Below are positions 10,653-22,059 of a stretch of 64,000 bases of DNA, in pieces. The DNA lies in the NCBI GenBank assembly GCA_948567375.1, contig OX419758.1, positions 6,267,001 to 6,331,000 on the forward strand, written 5' to 3'. The notes beneath the pieces are model-generated. The model was not told the origin of the DNA, ran no database searches, and worked only from the letters and a program-made list of their open reading frames with translations. The stretch's first letter is position 1, and each line of letters starts with the position of its first letter. Both the position numbers and the translations under genes were made by a program. Source of the stretch: Lunularia cruciata (taxonomy: Eukaryota > Streptophyta > Marchantiopsida > Lunulariales > Lunulariaceae).

Positions 10653-12540
10653 TGTGGTACCCACATTTTTCATTTTGGACGAGTTTAGAAGAAGAAATGC
10701 ACTACTGAAACCAAATTGAAAGCAAATGGAGAAGAAATGAGTGCAAACTTGTGTTTTGATCAAGCTTGAGGAAGTTGACTTTGTGTTAGAGGAAGAAGGA
10801 CTCGGACGGGATGAAACCCAAAGAAGTTTACTTTGTGTCAGAGGAGGGAAAAACTCGGATCAGACATTGAAGGAGAGCAAACCCGAAGGAGAAATAGAAG
10901 TTGCAAGTTAGGATTCTTGTGGGGGCCATATCTCAGTGAACACAACTCCAAATCAAGCGTGTTATATCTCGTTGAAAACGTCTCGTCCAGGGCTTTCCGT
11001 TGCCACCCAAGTTTAGAGGTCTGTAAAAGAAGTTACAAGCATTTGAAGTTTTTGGAGTAGATGTATTTCGGGTCAAAGTGTCTTTGGGTCAATGTGACTT
11101 CGGACTTCGGGTTTACATGACTTCGGGTCATGAGACTTAGCCTCAAAATGAAGATGACTAAATCAGAGGTAGCCGGACCTTGGAGTGTAGTGAAGGTGAC
11201 TTTGGGAGTTTTGCCAGAGGGATCAGAGGAAGTTAGAATATGGAAAGAAGATAGTTAGGATACCCATGACTTCAATTTTAGTTCTGATTAAAGATGGAAT
11301 AGAAATTGAAGGAGAAATAACAGTAGTGAATAAACCTGAAGTGCAGGATCCAACAGTAATTGTCTTCGGGTCAGTTAAATGAGTGATTAGGGGAAAGTGT
11401 GTTCCAAATTGAAGGTGTAGATAGTGTATCCATGCTTTCAATTACAATTCTTGATGAGGATATAGTAGAATTAGCAAAAGAATTGATAATAGTTAGACCC
11501 AAGGTAAGAGAGATAGGAGTGCAGGTGTCTTCGGATTTGACATTTGACACTTTAGAGAAGAGTGGGTCGGGAGATAGAGATTTAGAAGGCTTAACTATGA
11601 TAGGAATTTCATATCAGGAAGGAGAAATGTTAGAATTAGTGGAGGAATTAGGAGTTGTGAAACCCGAGGAAAGAGTAATGGGAAGTAAGATTACTTTGGG
11701 TTCGGGTTTGAAAGCCAAAGAAGAAATAGACATCAGATCGGATTAGTAACAGATTTGAGATTTGAAGAGGCAGATATGAAGAGGTGCATTGTCATTTTGG
11801 ATTTCTAGGTTAGAAGAGTTGTTGTAGAACGATATAGTTGTTAGAACTATCAATTGCTTCACTATTTAAGAGTGGCATTCGTAGTCAGATGTTGTTTAGT
11901 GCTCATTATTTCTGAGAATAGATAAAACGAAGTGTTATGAAGCAGTGCTCGTCGCTTGAGCTTGATTCCGAGTATCAACTTTGTGATTGTATTTGTGAGT
12001 GTTTGGAGAAATTCAAAGTGCAAGTCAGAGTGCTTGTTGGATGTTGGATTCCACGGCCTTGATCTTCATTTTGTGTGTTTGATCTTGAGTGAAGTGCAAT
12101 CGGATCAATGCCTTGACAAATCTGAGAGGAATTGTAGTGTTGGTAGTATTCTGCATTTGTGAGTACAGTGCAAAGTTAATGTGAAGCAATTTTGATCAAG
12201 GAAGTTGTGCCTTCAGTGGAGGGGTAGAACACAATTCTGAGGCAAAGTCGTTTTGTAGTGAAGTGCCGTTTTTGGGAGAGCCTGAATCATCACAATCAAG
12301 ATTGTTTGGAAAGATTTGATGGAGTTGTGATTAAGAAGTGTGAATTTGTGACAAGACTGCAAGTCAATGCTTGTTACTCTCTTTTGGGTGTGGTTTCTAC
12401 CTGAGAGATTAAAGACGCAACCAAGAAGAACTACATGTTATTGTTTGACTTTGTATTTGGACATTTCTGACTTGTATCTCTGCGGGAACAAACTTTACTT
12501 ACCCGATTACCGCAAAAGTGATATTTGCCGGGTTGTCACA
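10653..12540 (+). repeat. Solo LTR, family A, short form, with perfect target duplication
   Basis: About 1.9 kb, starting TGTGGTACCCACATTT and ending CCGGGTTGTCACA. The flanks are an exact 5-bp repeat, GACAC at 10648-10652 and GACAC at 12541-12545. It shares with 8917-10514 a section absent from the long LTR (around 10,930-11,050, with CTCCAAATC... and GAAGTTTTTGGAG). It carries the end of the coiled-coil module (about 11,400-11,745) and the TATA-like box at 11863. It keeps more CpG than its left neighbour, so it is probably younger. Confidence 0.88.
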
Positions 12541-14396
12541 GACACATTGATAACGCATAAAATGGAAAGACATAGAACTTGCAAAGAATTTAGAGCATTC
12601 TTTACTTGTAATCAAAGTATGAATAAAGAGACACAAGTGCCTTTGATCCTCAGCCTTCAGTACCTTTTTGGCTTTGAGCCAAAGGGATAAGGAGGTCAAG
12701 TGGATCTCTTGAAAATCCTAATCTATATTATATATCACTTGCATAACATCTTAATTGTATCTTATCCTAATCATCTACAAATTGATTAGGCAGCTAACAT
12801 GTATCAAGGAAGCTATTAGGCTTTCCCCTCCCCTAATCTTATTTATCCTACAAAATTTAGACCTACAACTCCAAAGGCATGTACACTAGGGCACTCCTTG
12901 TGAAGTATATAAATAATTCCAAGGGTCGTCTACTATACAACTTCAAGTATTGACTATTAAACAACTCTAAGTATTGATTAGATTTCACAAAGTACCAATG
13001 TCCACAAAGGCTTCCCTTTGGAGGGGTTCCTTTGGCCTAGATTGTTAAGGTGCTAGACTAGACTCACCTCTTATGTACCTAATTAATTGAATGGTTTGAG
13101 CTTGGAACCTAACTATTTCTAATAGGTAGGTTTGGTAGGTTTTTTGAATTTCTTGTTGATCTACTCTCTTAACAACAAGGACAATAGGTTCATTCTCTCC
13201 TACTCATAAACTTGATTCTCCAATCTCTCAACCTTGAACTTCAACTCTTTATTTATAGTCCTCAAAGTTGCACTCCTTTTAGCTTCTCAACAACAAAATT
13301 CCATGCCTCCTCCATTTGATGACTTATCTTGAGGCAATCTTCTTCCATGTCTCTAGTCTGGGCATCCCATTCTACCCTCTGTACGTCTTGCACATGAGTA
13401 CTCTTTGCTTGCTTAGCCTTCTCTTCTTCCAACTCCTTTTTGAGGCAATTTAGTTGTAGTGCTACCTCTTATCAATATTCCTACATTTTCAATTCTAAGG
13501 TGACAACTCGATCATGGCCTTCTTTCAATTCACCCCAAGTGTTCTCCAACTCCTAGCACTTGCCACAAAATTGATCCTTGGTTTCCTTCTTATGTTTTTT
13601 ATGCTCAACTTAGAGTGCTATCAACTCATCTTGCACTTTTTGGGTCTCCTTGGCTTGGTGGTCATGCTAGTTTACCAAGGTGGTACTCCTCTTAAGTTCT
13701 TGGTTCTCTTGCAACAAGGCATCTACCTTGGTCACCTCTTCCTTTTCAAGTCTTTGACCTTTGGTGCTTCTTCCTTTACTAGATCTTCTTTGGCTTTCCA
13801 CATTTAGATGTGTTTATGCGTATTTTTTACTAGTGTGGTATAGTCCACAATGTTAGGACATTTGGCTTGGTACTAGGGCAACAACATCTCCATCAGCTAT
13901 GATGTTGCTCCTATTAATGTATCATAAAACTAGAAATTGGCATTGGAACTAAAGAGGTTGATCCTACTTTAAGTGTTGTCTGCATTTCTAGTGCAGGATC
14001 TGGTATATCAACATCAATGTCAACAAACTCCTTATTGGCATGATTTGTGATTTGGTTATCTTATGGCTACAAGACTTTAGCTTCATTTGGAACTTCAAGC
14101 CAAAGTTCTTGAGCATTCAAGCACTCAATTTGATCTTGCCATGCTCTGGTGGCTTCTTAATTTCCTCTCTGGTTAGGAGATTGGTCTCCATGTAATAGTA
14201 TATAGCAAATAGAGTAAGGTAGGTAGCACCTTTTCCTCCTCAAAATCTCAATCTAGGATCTTTGCCTGTTAATCAAACATTTGTGCCCTAGCTTGCTTGG
14301 GTACATGTAATAAGAAAACACATCCTGGCTATATGTTAAGTTGGTGGTTCATTTGGGTTTTAAAAGTTTCATAACCTAGGCTCTTTGTGCAAGGTC
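12541..14396 (-). pseudogene. Decayed LTR-encoded coiled-coil region, minus strand
   Basis: The minus strand of about 13,800-13,200 encodes a degraded coiled coil (fragments such as VDALLQENQELKRST, LKKELEEEKAKQAKST, WDAQTRDMEEDCLK). Before it lies a less clear stretch (about 14,390-13,850) that fits the linker of the family A accessory protein. The segment from 13,100 down to 12,541 has no recognisable coding and is taken as the LTR tail. The region is broken many times over and is among the oldest pieces in the window. Confidence 0.5.
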
Positions 14397-15088
14397 TATA
14401 ACATCCATTTGTGCATGTGTGTGGTATTGTGATATTTAGCTTGGTATTACAAGTACTTGAGAGATATTATTTATATAGAGATAAAGGATGGTTCTACATT
14501 AGTCATGATTTGCTAAAGTTAGTCATAGCTAAGATAGAAGGGACCTTACTTTAGAGGAAGTGGAAAAGATGAGCACCACTATTTTGGATTCTAGTGTGTT
14601 GACTTGGTATTATTCCTAGGTGTTTGGCTTTGAGGAAAGAGTTGAGAACTCTTGGGCCCGCAAGCCTTTTTGTTTTGGATTCTTCTATAGTCCAAGGATA
14701 GCCCATGTGAAGGAATCCTTGACTTAGTAGTTGGGTCAAGATAAGATCACATGCTTAGGGGAATATGCCCATGTGAATGGATATTCCTTTCTACTTTTTG
14801 ACTTTACTTGACTTTTAGCCTAGTAACTTGAGTTACTCTAGTAATTAGTAAATTTGGTATGTAACTATTTCACAAGTATATAAACAAGAGGTGAGGAGGT
14901 ACTCATCATCCTTTCATTTTGCAACTATCTCTCTCTCATTGAGTTCTCTAGTGAGCAATGTCTTGAGTCTTGGAGTGTTAGCCTTGGAGGAGTATGATGG
15001 AGTTGGGGTCTTTGCCTTCTTAGTCCATGGTGAGCTACCATAATAGCCATCAGAGGTTCATCCTGCGTGAGAGACAGGCCGGCTCACA
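14397..15088 (+). repeat. Solo LTR, family B, copy 1
   Basis: 692 bp, nearly TG...CA (TATAACATCC...GGCTCACA). Other copies start TGTAACA. The flanks share AGGTC (14392-14396 and 15088-15092), overlapping the last LTR base, so the duplication is 4-5 bp. A good TATA box lies at 14877-14884 (TATATAAA). The minus-strand coding remnant around it continues on both sides, which shows this LTR inserted into it. The copies at 18455-19142 and 42376-43033 look roughly 80-85% alike by eye. Confidence 0.75.
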
Positions 15089-15448
15089 GGTCTTGGTAAT
15101 TGGTTACCTTCCACCCATTGTTCTTTGACCTCTTATCATAGAACATGGCCTTGATCTTGGAGATTAGCTCCGTGTTTGTGACTTAGAATCCAGGGTAATT
15201 GCTCTTGAAACTCCAAAATCCAAGCCATGTACCATTTTCCAATGGTCCTTTGTCCAATTATAGGAGTTAAGTCTCATTCTCCATGGTGTCCTCTCTTTCT
15301 TCCTTGCATCTTGTGGATCATGGTAAAGTCAATCAATTTCCCAAGTGTTTGCTCTAGATCATTGTAGTTGTATAGTGAATAGCCCATTTGTTACTATAGG
15401 AGACTTAAAGATGGCCTCTAGAATCTTTCTATATGTTCTTGGTGTAGA
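15089..15448 (-). pseudogene. Decayed globular module of the LTR-encoded protein, minus strand
   Basis: On the minus strand near 15,110 is the segment DKRSKNNGWKVTNYQD, which matches SKRTKNGYKVESYKD of the young element's LTR-encoded protein. It continues on the far side of the solo LTR at 14,396. It shows that the accessory frame is an ancient part of this LTR lineage. It is broken and not a gene now. Confidence 0.5.
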
Positions 15449-17619
15449 TGTTGTCGTGTTGTGATTTGCATAGCCCATGAAAAAGTAAACTAGTGTGGTT
15501 TATCTCTATAAAGATGGAGTAGGTTGTGTGACGGATCTCATGGTGGAGCTATTACAAAGTAAGCATTCTATGAACATGTATATAATTAGCCACATGGATT
15601 ATGGTCTTGTCCTCTTTGAGAGCTCTCTATATATAGGTGGTGGAGAGTTGAGAGAGAGGGGTGTGTTTTAGTTTGAGGAGTCTCAAGCAAGAGGAGGATG
15701 TAGCAGAGCATGAGCATTAGAGAATGGAAGGAAATTTTTGGTTAGGAGATGTCCCATGCTCCTGATCTGCCATTCCCAAATCTTTTTCTCATCAGACTTT
15801 AGATTTTACACCATGATAGATTACAAGATTGGATGGTTGCACATTTAGGGGTGGCATTCATGGAATCAGTGATTGAAAACCAGACCTTACATACAAGAAA
15901 GTCTAGGATTTGACATTCTATATGCTCTTATAGGTGATGAATGACTTAATTTACTTATGAACTTCAAGGTGGAGTTGTGGGGTCCATTTGTCAAAAAGTG
16001 AAGAAACTAAATGATAAAAAGCAAGTGATTTGGTCCCAAGAGGAGAAGTCTAGAGTTTTCAATGATTAAAGGAGTTTGGAGAGAGAATTTGAGGAGAAAA
16101 GACAATGAGTGGAGAGAAGAGCTGATAGGCTACAAGTTGGAGACTAACATCAAGTGATTTGAGCAAATTTTATAGGAGATATGATAGATTGAATCAAAGG
16201 GAGTAGAATTCATACTCAAGAGCACAAAATAGACAATTTAGAGAGCTATGTGAAACACTTTCATAATCTATCAAAGGGTTTGGAGATAACATAAAGTTCT
16301 CATAGTGTTGAGCTCAAGAAATTTTAGGTTTTGATCAATTTAAAATTAGATCAATTAAAGTTGGAGCTCTTGAAAGTGAGGTATTGGAGATGAGATGGTG
16401 ATCAAGTTTGAAATTTTGGTCACTCTTGAAATTGTGATTCTAATCACCCTATGAAAATTTATAATATTTTTGGTGGTTAGATCTTGAACCCTTGTGCAAA
16501 AGTTTCAGTGAATTCCTTAAATATAGAATTCAAGGTGTTGGATCAAGCATACTTGGGTCTATAGAGCTCACAAGTTAGCCCAACTTAGGGATTTATGCAT
16601 ATCTAGGGATTGGGGCTATCAAACTCTATAGGAGTTTAAAAAGAGAAATAGCCAGCTACTATGAAAATTTTGGTTAGCTTTGGGTCCATGGAGGGTGAGA
16701 GCTGATGCAACAAGTTTCTATTGAAAATATTGTTGTAAGCTCAATATAGCTTTTCTATCTTCAATCATAATTGAATGTCAATTCTCTTATTTTGTGATTA
16801 TGATTGAGGATTTTATGTTTTTGGAGTATTTTTGAGGATTAATTGTACCTTTGATCCAGAAACTTGGGAAAGTTACCGAGAACCAAGAGCAAATCGTAAA
16901 TTAGGGATTTTGAAATGAGGGTGGAAATTATAAAAAAAGTGGCCAAGTTTGAGAGTTGTTCAAGGGAACTATAGTGATTACATTATAGAATATTTCATAT
17001 TATTAGAAAGGTTATCTCACAAACTTTCCATTGAATTCTAGAACACATGAATCCAAGTTACATACATGAAGTTATGTCCATATGAGTTGCACCAAGTTTC
17101 CCCATCTAAAAGGCATAGAATTCCTCCACTTGGAGGACAAATTGGTTTAGAAGTGGAGTATATATTAGAAGAAACTTGGAGAAAAAATTGAAATCAACTT
17201 GAGTACAGTGCAAGAGGCTATGAAGCTTATTTCCACCAAAAGCATGGAGAGTTGTTGTTGATTTCTTGTGGTTGGATCCTCTCTATGCTTGCATGCTTGT
17301 CTGTATGCCCAATTGGCTTGGATTGGTGTGTGGGCATTGCGTTTAGGTTCTTTCCTTCTGGGAGTGTTGAATATTTCTCTTTGGTAATGCTGGAAGTGAT
17401 AATCAATAAACCAAGAGTGTGTGTTATGATGACAGGTCAGGTTGCCCATTACTCCCTTACTAAATAGAAAGAATATTAGAAACAAGAGTAGAAGGTTCTA
17501 CAAGTGGGGTAAAATGAGTGCTCAAACTAGTAAGGACAGATTTCCATACAACCTCTAATCTATAAGCTCCATTGCTAAGCACCCTATGTGTTCCAAAGAG
17601 AGAAAGGCAAAGTATGACA
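15449..17619 (+). repeat. 2.2-kb dispersed repeat C, copy 1 (LTR-like)
   Basis: Matches 38455-40657 along its whole length at roughly 80% by eye. It starts TGTTGTCGTGTTGTG and ends AGTATGACA, so it is compatible with TG...CA LTR ends, and carries a TATA-like CTCTATATATAGGTGG at about 15,627. I found no target duplication and no adjoining primer site or pol, so it may be a solo LTR or the LTR of an unidentified family. It has no convincing coding capacity. Confidence 0.6.
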
Positions 17620-17689
17620 ATGCCATGATTCTTGACATTAAAAGTGAAGAGAAAACAATAGTTGGTTCTACTTTAGTACTCTATATCAC

Positions 17690-18240
17690 TCCAAGTGCTA
17701 CCCCATTAGAAAAGTGCCAAAGCTCTTTCATGGTTCCAAGCAAAGTGCAGGTGCTAATATTTCAGCAATGCATGCAAATGAATCTTCAAAATGTGCAACT
17801 ATTGGCCAAACTTCTCATTTTATAGTCCATATCCTTGATCATTCCTCAACCCTTTTAGCAATTAAGGAGCAGGTGAGCACTTGCCATCCACACATACAAA
17901 GGTACCCACATGGCATCTTTCATCAAGTGTTATTCTCTTACATGCAAAAATTCTCTTCCATTCACTTCTCATGTGCCAAGCTTGTCTTGAGTGTAAAGGC
18001 CTATAAGCGGCAATTCCCAATTGACTTGGTGGCACATTCAAATTGTGGTGATGCTCACATACAAGTTGTAGTTAGGTACTTGGCACTCAACCAATAAGCA
18101 CTCAAAGGGCTTATTGTCTTGCAAGCAATGAGGATCATCCTACATCCTTCCAAGTGTTACTCATCATATGAGCACTTGGGATTGTCCTACATCCTTTTGA
18201 GTGCTACTCATACTAAATTTTGTGACACAAAAACAAGTGC
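17690..18240 (+). repeat. Repeat D, plus copy of an inverted pair
   Basis: The part 17,877-18,230 matches the reverse complement of 21,322-21,726 (shared pieces include CATGTGCCAAGCTTG and GGCCTATAAGCG). Its right end holds two units of the 47-bp repeat seen three times in the partner. It is probably LTR material of an unidentified family. There is no coding content. 18,241-18,454 shows nothing recognisable. Confidence 0.55.
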
Positions 18241-18454
18241 CACTCTCTTTTGAGAGTGTTCTCCTAATAACTATTGATCTTTATGGTCTTTCCCTAGCAC
18301 TTAAGTATGATTTGATCAACAAAAGAAAATTTTGAAGAAATGAATGCACCAAGTCAACTCAAACTTGCACCAAAGTCTAGTTGTTGTTGTGTGGCAGCCT
18401 AAAGGTAATCCTTACCCAAAGGTGTCAAACCCAAAGGTTCATGGTTGATGTGTT

Positions 18455-19142
18455 TGTGAGCCAGCCTATCTCTTACTCATGATGGACCTTTGAGGGCTAT
18501 GGTAGCACACCATGGACTAAGAAGACAAGGAGCCCCAACTCCATCATACTCCTCTAAGGCTAACACTCCAAGACTCTAGACATTGCTCACTAGAGAACTC
18601 AATGAGAGAGAGATTATTGCAAATGAAAGGATGATGAGTACCTCCTCACTCCTAGTTTATATACTTGTGAACTAGTTTTGCACCAAAGTTACTAATTATT
18701 GGAGTGACTCAACTTACTAGGCTAAAAGTCAAATAAAGTCAAAAAGCTAAAGGAATATCCATACTCCTGGAGATATTCTACTCAACATATGGCCTTATCT
18801 TGACCAAACCACTAAGTCAAGGATTCCTTCATATGGGCAATCCTTGGACTATAGAAGAATCAGAAACAAAAAGGCTTGTAGGTCCAAGAGTTCTCAACTC
18901 TTTCCTCAAAGCCAAACACTTAGGAATAATACTAAGTCAACATATTAGAATCCAAAATAATTCTTCTCATCTTTTCTACTTCTTTTGAAGTAAGGTCCCC
19001 TCTATCTTAGCTATGACTAACTTTAACTAATCATGAATAATGTAGAACCATCCTTTATTTCTATATAAATAATATCTCTCAAGTACTTATAATACCAAAC
19101 TAAATATCACAATAGCACATACATGCACAAATGGGTGTTACA
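18455..19142 (-). repeat. LTR, family B, copy 2
   Basis: Reverse-complement copy of 14397-15088. On the minus strand it starts TGTAACACCC and ends GGCTCACA. No primer site or polypurine tract adjoins it, so it is probably a solo LTR, but I could not find a clear target duplication. It lies to the right of repeat D. Confidence 0.7.
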
Positions 19143-19624
19143 GTTCCCGTTTGATGGTTTCATGGAATCATCCCCAAAGTTACCAACCCAAAGATGTCTT
19201 CAAATGGTTGTAACTTCTACTATAAAGCTCCAAATCCCATACCTTTGGTGCTAATGGAAAGCCCTTGAGAAGATGCTTCCAATGAGTTAAGCACTCTCAA
19301 CTTGAACTTGTAATCATAGGAATACCAAACCCAAAGTGTTCCATATGGTAGTTCCTACTAAAAAGTGTCAAATCCAAAGGTGTCTTTAGATGGTTATAAA
19401 TTCCATTACAAAGCTCCAAACACCATAATTCTTATGTTTATGGAAAGCACTTGAGAAGATGCTTCCAATGAGATAAGGCATGCCTTATTTGGACTCATAA
19501 CCACAAAGATATCAACACCAAAAATTTCACTACCATGAAGGTCTATACTACCATAAAGGTCTTCACCACCACAACATGCACTATAGACTTTTAGAGGAAC
19601 CATATAAAAACTTGATCAAATTGG
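19143..19624. repeat. Non-coding stretch with a diverged tandem duplication
   Basis: Two related units (about 19,193-19,345 and 19,380-19,525) share GGTTGTAACTTC/GGTTATAAATTC and TTGAGAAGATGCTTCCAATGAG. The reverse complement resembles the section unique to the short family A LTRs (around 10,930-11,050), so this may be an LTR fragment on the minus strand. No gene is seen. Confidence 0.45.
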
Positions 19625-21321
19625 CTTTACAATGAGTAAGCGGTCCACTTCATGGCACTACTCACCAAGTTATTGAAAAAATCAGAAAAGTATGTGTGAT
19701 CATCAAAGCAAGAGAAAGCCTTTGTGGTGATGCAGACCAAATTGGTCAAAGCTCCTCTATAGGAGCTCTTGATTGGGATAGATTGTTTCATGTATATGTA
19801 GATACATTTTAAGTTGCAATAAGAGTGATACTTAGTAAAAATGATAGTAATAATATGGATTACCTGATTTACTTTGCTAGCAGATAGGTATTTGATGCTA
19901 AAAAAATGCACATTGCTACCAAAAGAGAGGCACTTGGAATGGTGTATGCTTGTAAAAATCTCCATCTCTACTTGCTAGGTTATGAGTTTGTATTTCATGT
20001 GGATCATTTTGCCCTATAACACCTAGTGAAGAATGCTAACCTTGCAAGGCACATTGCAAGATAGATACTCCTTTTGCAGGAATTTTGACATGCATTGTAC
20101 ATGTCAAAAAGAAGATACATCATGGTTATTCAGATTATCTCCTAACTCAAAACTCAGGACCAAACAGAGGATGTGGGAGATGACTTGCCATATGAAGAAT
20201 TGTTGCACATCACAACAAATAGAGGTACCCAAGACTTCAAGGAATATAGATACCTACAAAATTTGTGGTGCTCTTATGGCTTGGATCTAGAGCAACATGC
20301 AGTATTTCTACATAAGATGGGGCCAAACCAGATCATGGGGAATATATTAGTCAAACTTGAGAGAGACAATCCTTTGGTATTGTCTTGAAGCCTCCAAAGT
20401 TGGGAGAGTGATACAAAGCCTACACTCTGAAGCTATAGGAAGGCACTTTGCTCTAAAGAATACCATGAAGAAGATTTTGGTGATTGGATATTGATGGTGA
20501 ACCATGTATAAGGATTTACACGAGTACATCAAAAGGTGCAATACTTGCCAGAGAATAGGAAGACCTATACCATCAATGCCATGGGCACTACACCCTATCT
20601 TGCCATTGGCACAATTTGAGAAATGGGAGATAGAATTTTTTGATCCAATCTAGCATATCACATAGACAACCAAAAAGTCAATAGGCCCACCATAATCAAT
20701 GAAAACCAACAAGAGGTACATTTTAGTTTGTATTGACTATGCTACCAAGATGGTGGAAGCCAAAGCTACTCAAAAAGATGATGTTGATATAGTGGCAGGA
20801 TTTTTGTTTTGTAAATTCATTTCCCAATATAGCTACCCCATAGAACTAGTTAGTGATAGAGGAGTGCATTTCCTAAACAACTTAATAGAGTCTCTCATGC
20901 AACACTTTCATATTAACATAAGGAGATCACTCCTTAGAATTCCAAAGCAAATGGGTTGATAGAAATGGCTATTGGATTATTGTATAAATCTTGAATAAGG
21001 TGACAATGAACTATACCTATGATTGGGATATTAAGTTACCCATTGCTTTGTGGGCCTATCGCACTACCAAGAAGATCACCACTAAGTAGACATCATACTT
21101 CTTGACCTTGGCTTACATCTGATCTTGCCATTGGAATTTGAAATGCCTACCTATTTGATACTATTCAAGGAGTGAATGTCAAGAGAGGATAGTTAAGCAT
21201 TCTAATTGCAACATCTCATGTTTCTAGAGCTAGTGCAAAAAGGAGAGCCAACAACACATGAAAGAGCTACATGATAAGAAGATCAAGCATATATAGGTTG
21301 TTCAAGGAGACTTAGTCTTGG
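19625..21321 (+). pseudogene. Pol fragment of the first Gypsy family (RT end, RNase H, integrase)
   Basis: Translated pieces line up with the pol of the element at 1-7798: LLTKLLKKSEKYV near the start, the RNase H region near 19,780-20,010, the integrase core near 20,710-20,900 (YATKMVEAKATQKDD, LVSDRGVHFLNN) and the tail up to 21,320 with a QGDLVLE-like end. It starts within RT and ends where repeat D begins, so it is an internal fragment without LTRs. It is CpG-poor and broken many times, clearly older than the element at the window start. Confidence 0.8.
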
Positions 21322-21463
21322 AATGAGCAACACTCAAAGGAATATAGGATAATCTTGAGTGCTTGTAGGATGAGCAACACACAAAGAGATGTAAGGTAAC
21401 CTTGATTGCTTGCAAGATGAGTAGCACTTGGAGAGATGTAGGATAATCTCAAATGCTTACTAG
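21322..21463. repeat. Three tandem units of about 47 bp
   Basis: Units begin at 21,322, 21,370 and 21,417 and share the pattern ATGAGCAACAC...GATGTAGGATAATCTTGA...GCTT. Two units of the same repeat, inverted, occur at about 18,110-18,215. This is a minisatellite inside repeat D. Confidence 0.8.
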
Positions 21464-21726
21464 TTGAGCGCTTATAGGCCTAAGTGCCCAATACCTCATT
21501 GGCACTTGTACACAAGTGCCATCAAAATTTGAATGCACCACTAGCTCAACTAGGAATTGCTGCCAAGGGCCATTATGAAACTTAAAAAACTTAGCACTCA
21601 GTGTGCAAGCTTGGCACATGGGAAATGACTGGTGGAAAATCTTTTGCAAGTGTGAAAGTGATACCTAATTGTAAAAGACATGCATATGCCTTTGCATGTG
21701 CAGATGGCAAGTGCCCACCTTCTCCT
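21464..21726 (-). repeat. Repeat D, minus copy of the inverted pair
   Basis: Reverse-complement match to 17,877-18,100, adjoining the tandem units. Together with 17690-18240 it forms a large inverted repeat with about 3.1 kb between the arms. No gene was found in it or in 21,727-22,060 next to it. Confidence 0.55.
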
Positions 21727-22059
21727 TGATTACCAAAGGGCTGAAGAACAACCAAGGATCTGGGCTATGAATTGAGAATTTTAGCTAGCAGCTACACTTT
21801 TCAAACAATCACTTGCCTATATAGTTGATCAAGTAGAATTTTCACTTTGCCAAGAACTGAGAGAGACTAAATTGCATTTTGATTGAGGTAGCACTCAAGA
21901 TAATGTACAATACTCAAAATATATCCAACCATATCCTTTACCTCCTCCCTACCATCCAAAACCATGGTGACTGCCTTTGCCTTCATCCTTACCCATCATA
22001 GACTAAAATAATCTCAATTTTGGGTATATTATGAAGATAGAGAGAGAAGGACAAGTAGA

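Larger units (their letters stand above)
7799..15448 (-). mobile_element. Old minus-strand Gypsy-type element with an ORF-bearing LTR, split by later insertions
   Basis: Reading the minus strand from 15448 downwards gives a decayed relative of the LTR-encoded protein (about 15,448-13,100), an LTR tail ending CTGTCACA at 8513, a tRNA-Asp-type primer site (8506-8489) and a leader down to 7799, where the young Gypsy element begins. The LTR is interrupted by three solo LTRs (8917-10514, 10653-12540, 14397-15088). Its own bases therefore lie in 8513-8916, 10515-10652, 12541-14396 and 15089-15448. It is heavily decayed and very CpG-poor. The upstream edge is not certain, because 15449 is also the start of another repeat. 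A plus-strand LTR around 8040-8500 (with TATATAATAAAG at 8333) is an alternative reading of the leader. Confidence 0.6.

Noticed and set aside
13514-13807. A plus-strand hydrophobic frame that looks like a membrane protein
   Set aside because: It is the antisense shadow of a decayed coiled-coil coding region on the minus strand; Glu/Lys codons read backwards give Leu/Phe-rich frames.
17165-17485. A minus-strand frame conserved in the matching place of the second repeat C copy (40190-40552)
   Set aside because: The two share TPRRKEPK- and CHHNTH-like pieces, but the DNA itself is conserved along the whole repeat, and neither frame shows codon-level constraint by eye, a good start or a known motif.
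21322-21463. Regularly spaced repeats resembling a CRISPR array
   Set aside because: The units are contiguous without unique spacers, the host is a eukaryote and no cas-like gene is present. It is a minisatellite.
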